The notes below the pieces were generated by a model that did not search any database, was not told the DNA's origin, and saw nothing but the letters and a program-made list of their open reading frames with translations. A stretch of 36,610 bases of DNA from CAZIPZ01 sp964541075 (GTDB lineage: Bacteria; Acidobacteriota; Terriglobia; 20CM-2-55-15), in assembly GCA_964541075.1 (NCBI GenBank), contig CAZIPZ010000012.1, positions 1 through 36,610 of the forward strand. The letters are read 5' to 3'. Both the position numbers and the translations under genes were made by a program. Of this stretch, positions 25,525 to 32,253 are shown in pieces (position 1 is the first letter of the stretch; every line of letters begins with the position of its first letter).

Positions 25525-26718
25525 TCACCTTAAAGACAAGCGAACTGTTCCGTCGATTCGATCCGTAACCGGCGCCGCAGCGACATCGGACATTTGAACC
25601 AACGCCAGGTAACGCAGAATCGATTCCAATACCGATTGGGAAGCGCCATACCCCGTTTGCCAGTCATCGGAGATCAGCTCCACTTCAATACCCTGATTGA
25701 TCAAGTGATAAGCTAGTGAAGCGGCATAGGTAACCAGGTCCTCGAATTTCTCGGCTTGTTCGGAGCGCCCAAACCGATCGAATGCCAGAACGACACGGCG
25801 GCTCTCCTCCGCCGCATACTCTCTCGTCTTCAGGGCCGCCGTTTTGGCCGACGCTTTCCAGTGCACACTCCTCGCGCTGTCTGACGGGACATAATCGCGA
25901 ATGGTATACAAGTCATAGCCAAGGCCACGCTCGAAGCGCTGGTTGACACCAAGGATATCGAGAACCGAGAAGTCGATGGAATCTTGAGGAATGATTTGTG
26001 GATAGCAAACGCACTCCGCATTGGTGTTGTACATTTTGTCTTTTACGAAAAATCCGAACGGGTATCGCGACGTCGCCTGGATCTTGTTCAATACATGACG
26101 ACCGCGGCGCGGAATGGTTGCGTGACCCGACTGGAGTTCCTGGCTTTTTCCACGCACGACCGGCACGTAGAATCCGGGCAAGCCGAAGACATCGTTTTTC
26201 GGGGTCTGCAATTGCAGAGAAAAACTAGGAAAAACATTTTTTTGATTACGAACCTGAAGAGTCATTGGAAATGGTTCCCCAGCGAAGCAGGTGTCAGGAA
26301 CACGCGCCTCAATCTTGAGGAGTCGAAAATTCAAGCCGGATAGAAAACCGGAGAGCAGAAGCACCGCCAGCAGAGCTGAAAGCACCATGTATAAGAGGTT
26401 GTTGCTGGTGTTGACGCAGGAGAGAATGACGACTGTGACGGCGCCAAAGTAGATCCAGCCTTCGCGTGTTACTTGATAATGCGAAAAAAAAGGCAACCAG
26501 TCCCAGTCAACGTTCGCAGCCAACCTCGGAACCAACCGTATGCTGGCCCAAACTGCGATGCCCAGTGCTATTACGGCGGAGATCACCCCAGATGCAAACC
26601 GGCCGTCGCGCGCGGCGCTAGAGGAATACATCGCGGCAAGCAGCGCGAATGTCAGCAAGCCGATCGAGCTTAGGAACGTTTTCCACATTGCTCGAACTCG
26701 AGAATCCAGGCGCTTCAT
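25525..26718 (-). CDS. DUF58 domain membrane protein
   Basis: A 397-residue protein with several N-terminal helices (about residues 15-135) followed by a beta-rich region and DUF58. The motif reads LYTIRDYVPSDSARSVHWKA with SAKTAALKTREYAAEESRRV and a vWA-like VVLAFDRFG. It differs from the DUF58 protein at 7974, which lacks membrane helices. It lies 18 nt after the second MoxR gene and 1 nt before the transglutaminase gene. Confidence 0.9.
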   Translation of the reverse strand: MKRLDSRVRAMWKTFLSSIGLLTFALLAAMYSSSAARDGRFASGVISAVIALGIAVWASIRLVPRLAANVDWDWLPFFSHYQVTREGWIYFGAVTVVILSCVNTSNNLLYMVLSALLAVLLLSGFLSGLNFRLLKIEARVPDTCFAGEPFPMTLQVRNQKNVFPSFSLQLQTPKNDVFGLPGFYVPVVRGKSQELQSGHATIPRRGRHVLNKIQATSRYPFGFFVKDKMYNTNAECVCYPQIIPQDSIDFSVLDILGVNQRFERGLGYDLYTIRDYVPSDSARSVHWKASAKTAALKTREYAAEESRRVVLAFDRFGRSEQAEKFEDLVTYAASLAYHLINQGIEVELISDDWQTGYGASQSVLESILRYLALVQMSDVAAAPVTDRIDGTVRLSLR

Positions 26719-26736
26719 CGTTTTGCTGACGGCGGT

Positions 26737-27684
26737 TTACGCTGGAACGGGTATTTGTTCCAGGATTTCGTTGAGAATTCTGCTCGCATCGGAACGTCCG
26801 CGGCCCCCTGAGCGGGTCATGGCGAGGCGATGCTCAAAAACGGGATGCAGCAGTCGTTTAATGTCATCCGGAATGACGAAGCTCCGGCCTTCGATCATCG
26901 ATAGCGCCTGTGTTGCTCGAAATAACGCGACTGTCCCTCGGGGACTAACGCCTAATTCTATCTCTGGATGATGTCTGGTGCGGTTGACGATCTCGATCAT
27001 GTAGTCCACGATCGACTCGTCGATGTGGACTTTACGCGTCTCATCCTGCAGATATAAGACCTCAGAAGGCGAAAGTACGGGATGGGCGCTGACCCTGTTA
27101 TGGCCGTTCGAAAACCGCTTTAGGATTTCTTTTTCAGCGGTTGCATCCGGGTAGCCGACTTCGATCCGCATAAGGAAACGGTCGAGTTGCGATTCAGGCA
27201 AAGGGTAGGTGCCGTGGTGTTCAGCCGGATTCTGAGTCGCTAGAACCATGAAGGGACGAGGAAGAGGATAAGTGAAATTCTCGATCGTCACCTGACTCTC
27301 ATTCATCGCCTCGAGCAGCGCACTTTGCGTTTTCGGGGTAGTCCGGTTGATTTCGTCGGCTAGAACGATGTTCGCGAAGATTGGTCCGTGCTTGAACTCG
27401 AACTCATTGAGTTTTGGGTTATAAACCGAAACCCCAAGAACGTCAGACGGCAGCAGGTCGCTTGTAAATTGGATGCGGTGGAAGTCGCAGTCTAGCGACT
27501 GCGCCAGCGCGTGGCCTAGCGTCGTTTTGCCCACGCCGGGTACGTCTTCGATAAGCAAATGTCCCTCGGCAAGTAAAGCTACAATAGCCAGTTCGATCGT
27601 TTCTTGCTTTCCCTTGATCGTCCGACCTATTGCCGCCTTCAGTGCGGAAACCTTATCACGTGCAGACGTTTCAATAGTCTTCAT
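26737..27684 (-). CDS. MoxR-family AAA+ ATPase (module 2)
   Basis: About 315 residues from the ATG at 27684 (MKTIETSARDKV); a longer frame to 27744 would add 20 residues that look non-coding. Walker A is DVPGVGKTTLG (47-57), Walker B is NIVLADEINRTTPKTQSALL, and the MoxR string NPAEHHGTYPLPESQLDRF is present. The C-terminal lid has SPRGTVALFRATQAL. It probably remodels the DUF58/TgpA partners encoded directly downstream. It appears to be the first gene of the long minus-strand string. Confidence 0.95.
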   Translation of the reverse strand: MKTIETSARDKVSALKAAIGRTIKGKQETIELAIVALLAEGHLLIEDVPGVGKTTLGHALAQSLDCDFHRIQFTSDLLPSDVLGVSVYNPKLNEFEFKHGPIFANIVLADEINRTTPKTQSALLEAMNESQVTIENFTYPLPRPFMVLATQNPAEHHGTYPLPESQLDRFLMRIEVGYPDATAEKEILKRFSNGHNRVSAHPVLSPSEVLYLQDETRKVHIDESIVDYMIEIVNRTRHHPEIELGVSPRGTVALFRATQALSMIEGRSFVIPDDIKRLLHPVFEHRLAMTRSGGRGRSDASRILNEILEQIPVPA

Positions 27685-27801
27685 AATCTGGCCCGATTCT
27701 AGCACAAGGCCATCTGTGGGATTGGCGTCGCCGCTCAAGACCAATACGAGGTTTTGTCGCTGTACATTCTGCTATGTTGAAGGATGATTCTCTCCGCCGT
27801 C

Positions 27802-27828
27802 TTGACACATGCTTCGGACTGTTAGAAG
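27802..27828 (+). promoter_or_regulatory. Possible tRNA promoter
   Basis: A perfect TTGACA (27802-27807) lies upstream of the tRNA. The best -10 is TAGAAG (27823-27828), with a short 15-nt spacer. Initiation near 27835 would give a short tRNA leader. The -10 and the spacer are poor. Confidence 0.3.
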
Positions 27829-27842
27829 CTGGAGGCGGCTGC

Positions 27843-27915
27843 GGGATCATAGCTCAGCTGGAAGAGCGCATGCTTCACACGCATGAGGTCACAGGTTCGA
27901 GCCCTGTTGGTCCCA
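27843..27915 (+). tRNA. tRNA-Val (anticodon CAC)
   Basis: A full cloverleaf can be drawn. Acceptor GGGATCA pairs with TGGTCCC and A27915 is the discriminator. The D arm is GCTC/GAGC and the anticodon stem CATGC/GCATG with loop TTCACAC. The anticodon CAC (27876-27878) reads GTG, valine. The T arm is ACAGG/CCTGT with TTCGAGC. The 3' CCA is not encoded. Confidence 0.96.
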
Positions 27916-27958
27916 TTGTTATGGATTTGGCTAGCTGGCGACGAAGCAAACCCTTGCA

Positions 27959-28444
27959 TCAGTCAAACGTGTAGCCGATTCCAAACTTGAATGAAGGACT
28001 GTCTATCGCGCCGATTTTAACCTCCGTGAACAACCCGCGGCTTTGCGCGACGCCCAGTAGGAAATTGAAGCCCGGGCCAGCGTTCGTGTCGCGATTTCTG
28101 ACGCCGCCATAACTAAGGATGTTCGCAGCCGGCCCTCCGCCAAAATAAACGTTCCACCTTTCCCTTCGGAGCGGAGCCCAGTATGCGAATTCGGCGTTTA
28201 ATGCCACCAAAGTGACGTTGTCTCCAACTCCGACTTCTACATTCGGACGGAACCACAACCTATCCACGACGGGTCCAAGAGCGGCATGTCCCCCGAAGTA
28301 AAACTGCGTGGGCCTGGCGCTGATGCCACCTCGGATTCCAATGCCACCTTGCGCATGAGTGGAGGTCGCAAATGATATTTGTATCAACGCGATGATAGTG
28401 AAAAGCCCAATTGGTCGTAATAATGTTACCTTTGCATTTTTCAT
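27959..28444 (-). CDS. Small secreted beta-rich (barrel-like) protein
   Basis: About 161 residues from the ATG at 28444 (MKNAKVTLLR); three residues may be added upstream. A signal peptide is clear: basic start, hydrophobic LFTIIALIQISFATS, and a THAQ-type cleavage site. The mature part is rich in Gly and aromatic residues in alternating strands and ends in GIGYTFD, like a small outer-membrane barrel. There is no recognised family. It is monocistronic, between the tRNA and a hairpin region. Confidence 0.65.
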   Translation of the reverse strand: MKNAKVTLLRPIGLFTIIALIQISFATSTHAQGGIGIRGGISARPTQFYFGGHAALGPVVDRLWFRPNVEVGVGDNVTLVALNAEFAYWAPLRRERWNVYFGGGPAANILSYGGVRNRDTNAGPGFNFLLGVAQSRGLFTEVKIGAIDSPSFKFGIGYTFD

Positions 28445-28495
28445 CGGAGGCATCCCGTAACGAACTTTCTGTTTCGTTTATCCACCAAGTTGATT

Positions 28496-28517
28496 TACCG
28501 GACGCACAAGTGTCCGG
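28496..28517. promoter_or_regulatory. Inverted repeat upstream of secreted-protein gene
   Basis: CCGGACGC (28498-28505) pairs with GTGTCCGG (28510-28517) around an ACAA loop, one pair being G-T. It lies about 55 nt upstream of the start at 28444 and has no T-run, so an operator or leader hairpin fits better than a terminator. The rest of 28445-28746 shows no credible gene. Confidence 0.4.
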
Positions 28518-28746
28518 GAACCCACCGTGTTTCGGCGGCAGTGAATGTTCAGTGAGCACCCAGCAACGTGGATGCCAAAGATGCAAGGAACGCGGGGGTC
28601 AGCAAAAAACAATATGAAGGGAGCTTTCGACGCAAACAAATGATCGGGGAGGTGCGCTACTGACGGCGTATAGCTCCTTTCAGGTGGTGAATCCGTTTTT
28701 CGGGAACAAAACCCTCAGGTGGTTGGCTCGCAGGGAGCTTGCTTCG

Positions 28747-28985
28747 TTATGCTTTGCGACGCATTGGATCAATACCTGTCCGGTTGAGACGACTCACTGC
28801 GGCTTGTGGAGGAGACTCAAGCGTCAATTGGCGCCCTTCGGTGAAGTAACTGGCTGTCATCAAAGCAATGGGAGTGACCTGGTTGATTTCATCCAAAAGT
28901 TTCTCGCTGATTCGCACAATGACTACGCTCACGTTCCGAGACTTCTTATTTCCAAATATGTTGAAGATCTTTTCAAACTCGGGCG
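28747..28985 (-). pseudogene. Possible acyltransferase (PlsB-like) remnant
   Basis: The minus strand carries a short open stretch reading KLLDEINQVTPIALMTASYF, which recalls the EINxVTPxxxxALV motif of glycerol-3-phosphate acyltransferases. The frame is closed by a stop shortly upstream and ends at 28747, and no catalytic HxxxxD block is seen. It is either a decayed fragment or chance. No other gene is supported between 28618 and 29011. Confidence 0.25.
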
Positions 28986-29011
28986 CGCCCTATCTAGGGT
29001 AATCAATCGCG

Positions 29012-29965
29012 ATGCGTTTTGTACCTTACAACGAAGGCACGATACCGAACATCGTTGTAGACGGAAGCCCGAATCAACATACGATTGTGACCCTTTCTCA
29101 CTGGCCGAAAAGCGGTACGCCAAAGGAGTTGAAAGCGGACACGTCCGCCGAGATCGCATTCAACTATCTCGACTCACCCGAACTTCAGGTCACAAGCGAA
29201 GTTGTAACGAACAATCATTTCGATGAGGATGGACTGATCGGCGTGTTTGCGCTCACGAATCCTGGCGCCGCAAATCGCTATCGCGACCTGCTGGTCGACG
29301 TTGCTTCGGCCGGCGATTTCGGCGTCTTCAAGGACAGAGATGCTGTTCGAATTTGCTTTGCTGTATCGTCATTATCGAACCCGAAGTTGTCCCCATTGGC
29401 AAAACGCATCTTCGAACTGCCATATCCCAAGATGGCAGCCGAACTTTATATGGGGGGCCTTGACCTATTGCCCCGCTTGCTGACTCAACCAAACGACTAC
29501 AGATCCTTATGGGAAGACGAAGAGGCGCGGTTACTCGAAAGCGAGCGTTTACTGAGAGAAGGCGTTGTCGCCATTGAAGAGCAGCGGGACATGGATTTCG
29601 CCGTTGTCCGGACACCGCCCGACGTCAAGACCTGCCATCCACTGGCGATCTACAATTCCACGCCGTGCACGCGCCTCCTTTTATTACAGGGACAACATGC
29701 AGAGGTTCAGTACAGGTATGAAGGTTGGGTGCAGTTTGTTTCGAGAAATGTCGTCCCACGCGTTGACCTGTCGGATCTAGCGGATGAACTCAATCGCGAG
29801 GAACGGACTGGCGGTCGTTGGATGTTTGATGATGTGGCTTCCATAACTCCACGGCTTTTTCTGGAAGGAAAACGCGAAACATCGATTCCCTGCGACGTTA
29901 TTCGTCAACGTGTGGAACGACACCTCAGGACGGCCCCGCCCGCTTGGCATCCCCATGATGCCTGA
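29012..29965 (+). CDS. Uncharacterised protein with an HxDxDG motif
   Basis: A 317-residue protein. The ATG at 29012 is the first possible one, since an in-frame stop lies four codons upstream. The N-terminal half has VVDGSPNQHTIVTLSHWP, LKADTSAEIAFNYLDSP and TNNHFDEDGLIGVFAL; the HxDxDG is reminiscent of DHH-type phosphoesterases. The C-terminal half has HPLAIYNSTPCTRLLLLQG, YRYEGWVQFVSRNVVPRVDL and GGRWMFDDVASITPRLFLEG. No signal peptide or membrane helix. From memory it may belong to a conserved family of unknown function (possibly DUF6687, unchecked). It is a single gene, converging on the RRM gene. Confidence 0.75.
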   Translation: MRFVPYNEGTIPNIVVDGSPNQHTIVTLSHWPKSGTPKELKADTSAEIAFNYLDSPELQVTSEVVTNNHFDEDGLIGVFALTNPGAANRYRDLLVDVASAGDFGVFKDRDAVRICFAVSSLSNPKLSPLAKRIFELPYPKMAAELYMGGLDLLPRLLTQPNDYRSLWEDEEARLLESERLLREGVVAIEEQRDMDFAVVRTPPDVKTCHPLAIYNSTPCTRLLLLQGQHAEVQYRYEGWVQFVSRNVVPRVDLSDLADELNREERTGGRWMFDDVASITPRLFLEGKRETSIPCDVIRQRVERHLRTAPPAWHPHDA

Positions 29966-29985
29966 TTATGCAAATCGGCGAAGCG

Positions 29986-30240
29986 TCATGCGGATCCCAT
30001 GGCGCGCACTCGCCGAACGGTGATGCTGCGTCCACGAAGGACCTTGCCATTCAGTTTTTGAACGGTACGCACTTCATCCTCCTCGTCCACTTGCACATAC
30101 GCGAAGGAAGGGGATGAACCCGTAACCTGATCTCGAATTAGCCGGACTGATCGCACGCGAGATCCCGCGGATTCCACCCATCTGCACAGGTCCGCCTCAT
30201 CACAGTCATGAGGAACGTTTAACATGAACAGTGTGTCCAT
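29986..30240 (-). CDS. Stand-alone RRM RNA-binding protein
   Basis: About 84 residues from the ATG at 30240, preceded by AGGAGAG; a longer frame to 30297 lacks such support. A single RNA-recognition motif fills the chain: RNP2 is LFMLNVP and RNP1-like is SFAYVQV, with GKVLRGRSITVRRVR at the end. Bacterial RRM proteins of this size bind single-stranded RNA; the targets are unknown. It lacks the usual Gly-rich tail. It converges on the gene at 29012. Confidence 0.85.
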   Translation of the reverse strand: MDTLFMLNVPHDCDEADLCRWVESAGSRVRSVRLIRDQVTGSSPSFAYVQVDEEDEVRTVQKLNGKVLRGRSITVRRVRAMGSA

Positions 30241-30602
30241 CACATGCTCTCCTGTTCGTTTAATAAAATCGGAGAGATCGTGCTCGTGAAAGAACAATTC
30301 CGGGATGCGCTTGTGCGTCGAAGCCGATTTCGTGTCTGGAATACTAAAGCCGTGTCAGGCTAAAGAAAATAGGCATTCCTCCTACACTACGGCCTAATGT
30401 TTATCTTGAGAGCTCATCACCTGCGGCCACCCTTCATTTATTACGCGTGCATCCGATGGTGGCCGTTGCTGGATGCCTCATATGCCGTTTTGATCAGCGC
30501 CTATCAAGGGCCAATGCCCAAATTTTCTTTGCGGATTGCAACCCATTTGTGAACTGCGGGCGAGACAATTTTCGGAAGACCTGGCCGCCAAGAGTAAATA
30601 GA
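30241..30602. other. Divergent intergenic region, no gene seen
   Basis: These 362 bases separate the RRM gene (minus) from the secreted-protein gene (plus) and must hold both promoters. An open plus frame from 30447 runs into the secreted gene, but its 52 extra residues look non-coding. No confident -35/-10 pair or riboswitch was found. Confidence 0.5.
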
Positions 30603-31340
30603 ATGGGCAACATGGTGGCATATGTTTTGAGCGCTTTTCTCCTTATCGTCGCAATCGCATCGATGGTTGGTGCGCAGGACGGCAAAATGGAGCTGGCCGT
30701 GTATGCCGGCGGTTTTTTCAACACGGGCTTTCAGTCCTACCGTATATCGAATCCTGCGACTGGCCAGACAATGCAGACATTCAAACCTGTTTCGGAGCCG
30801 AACAGCGTCATATTTGGGATTCGTGGCAGCTATTGGATGTCCCCGAGGATTACAGCTGAAGGAACGTTCGGCTTCAGTCCGGCGGGACGCAGCCAGAACT
30901 CGATTGTATTTGGCATCCCTGGACCGATACTGACTACAGATTCGTCTTCACGAATTACATTTCCTTCTTTTTCTCCGTATGTTGCTGGCGGAGACGTCTT
31001 TCTCGTCAACGGTGTTCTCCTTGCTGCAGTTACCACCAATAGAACCTGGACTCCGTTTCTCCTCGCCGGGGCAGGAGCGATTACACGTACCGGAGACGTC
31101 CGTTTCGTTCCAAATCCGCTCGCAATCGGGAGCCCGAGTTCCCAGGTCTCAATCTTTTTGCCCTCGGTCATCGTGGCGTCGCCGAATCGAACAGCCATGA
31201 CTCTGGTGCTGGGCGCCGGTTTCAAGAAAAGAATTACGTCCCGATTTGGAATACGGCTGGACTTTCGAGATCACATCAACACATTCGACGGCAGCACAGT
31301 AAATAATCTCGAGACGTCTCTCGGAATCTTTGCATTCTAA
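30603..31340 (+). CDS. Secreted outer-membrane barrel-like protein
   Basis: About 245 residues from the ATG at 30603 (MGNMVAYVLS). The signal peptide has a hydrophobic AYVLSAFLLIVAIASM and ends VGAQ. The mature part has Gly/aromatic strands such as ELAVYAGGFFNTG, ITAEGTFGFSP and MTLVLGAGFKKRITSRFGIR, and ends in LGIFAF with a terminal Phe as in outer-membrane beta-barrels. No specific family is recognised. It is followed by an inverted repeat at 31343. Confidence 0.65.
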   Translation: MGNMVAYVLSAFLLIVAIASMVGAQDGKMELAVYAGGFFNTGFQSYRISNPATGQTMQTFKPVSEPNSVIFGIRGSYWMSPRITAEGTFGFSPAGRSQNSIVFGIPGPILTTDSSSRITFPSFSPYVAGGDVFLVNGVLLAAVTTNRTWTPFLLAGAGAITRTGDVRFVPNPLAIGSPSSQVSIFLPSVIVASPNRTAMTLVLGAGFKKRITSRFGIRLDFRDHINTFDGSTVNNLETSLGIFAF

Positions 31341-31342
31341 AA

Positions 31343-31389
31343 GCTCAGAAAGATCAGATCACGGGCGTCACTCATCTGGGAATCTGAGC
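31343..31389 (-). terminator. Nested inverted repeat, possible terminator
   Basis: GCTCAGA (31343-31349) pairs with TCTGAGC (31383-31389), and CAGAT (31355-31359) with ATCTG (31374-31378) inside it. Read on the minus strand it is followed by TTTT, so it may have ended the methyltransferase gene. The T-run is short. Confidence 0.4.
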
Positions 31390-31431
31390 GGCAGTCGTGT
31401 TACTTGAAGCCCGCACAACTGGCACAGCACT

Positions 31432-32197
31432 TCATTCATCAGGACGATGCGTGGATGCTTCTCCGGCTTCTCCGCTGCGTCCGGTTTCGACATTGTGAGT
31501 CTTGATGAGTGGACACCCTTTGGGGCGCCCCCTTCGGCACGTGCGGAAGTATGGACGAACAATCTCGCGAGACCCCTCTCGGACTTCGCTGAGTCGAGCA
31601 GGATCGTTGGTCAAGGACTCAACGAGTTTCACCACTGGCCCTAGCGTGTTTTCAAACATTCGGATCAGATGGTCGATGCTCAGGACAGGCGTGTAAATAG
31701 TGTCTCGGTCAAAAAGGAGGTCCATCACTCGATCGCCTAGACGCCCTCTGACAATACTGGGATCTCCCATTGTGCTGGAGGCGCTGCGCCTTCGGGCGGT
31801 GGAGGCGGATGCTTGCCCAGCAGGCCAAACATCCTTCCTGTGAAAGTTCCGGGCGGACATGTGGAAAAAGCAATCTGTCCTCCTGGGCGAAGCACTCGCA
31901 ACATTTCCTTCACTGCTAGATCGGGCTGCGGAGCGAACGTGTGTCCGAATTGACTGAGCACAATGTTGAAGCTTGAATCCGCGAAAGCAGAGCGCTTCGA
32001 CATCGCCCTCGCGAAACTATTGAGACGCCCGCCAATTGAGCGTTGTCCCTAGCCCTCTCGAGCAGAGCCGGAGTCAAATTGAGTCTAGTGGTTGCGCCCC
32101 AATCCTCGTGGCGGTAATTGCAGCGACTCCAGTCCTGCATCCCACGTCGAGAACTTGAGAAGTCCTCTGACGGGCGTGAGTATGGTGAATGAATCAA
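31432..32197 (-). pseudogene. Frameshifted class I SAM-dependent methyltransferase
   Basis: Pieces of one methyltransferase occur in order on the minus strand but in different frames. VLDVGCRTGVAAITATRIGA (motif I, near 32154-32090) hits a stop. TRLNLTPALLERARDNAQ then appears in a second frame, EGDVEAL in another, and FADSSFNIVLSQFGHTFAPQ with EMLRVLRPGGQIAFSTCPP in the next. The last piece, GDPSIVRGRLGDRVMDLLFD to LGPVVKLVESLTNDPARL, is in yet another frame. The order and spacing match one intact ancestor, so at least four indels are needed. The C-terminus is divergent. Sequencing error is possible but would have to be dense here only. No start codon with a ribosome site is visible. Confidence 0.88.
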
Positions 32198-32226
32198 AAA
32201 GCCGCTGCGCCTTCAGACGCAGCGGC
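32196..32226 (-). terminator. Intrinsic terminator of the molybdenum hydroxylase operon
   Basis: GCCGCTGCG (32201-32209) pairs perfectly with CGCAGCGGC (32218-32226) around an eight-base loop. On the minus strand it is followed by TTTTT (32200-32196). It lies 28 nt past the stop of the large subunit gene. Confidence 0.9.
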
Positions 32227-32253
32227 CATTAAGATGCTGAACTAATACGTCTA

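Noticed and set aside
27702..27842. Integrase or attachment site near tRNA-Val
   Set aside because: No recombinase gene or direct copy of the tRNA 3' end was seen in the following few kb.
28684..29226. Plus-strand frame of 180 codons before the 29012 gene
   Set aside because: It overlaps the better-supported gene in another frame and has an irregular Cys/Arg/His-rich composition with no motif.
30447..30602. Upstream extension of the secreted-protein frame
   Set aside because: The 52 extra residues would bury the signal peptide internally; the ATG at 30603 gives a proper signal sequence.
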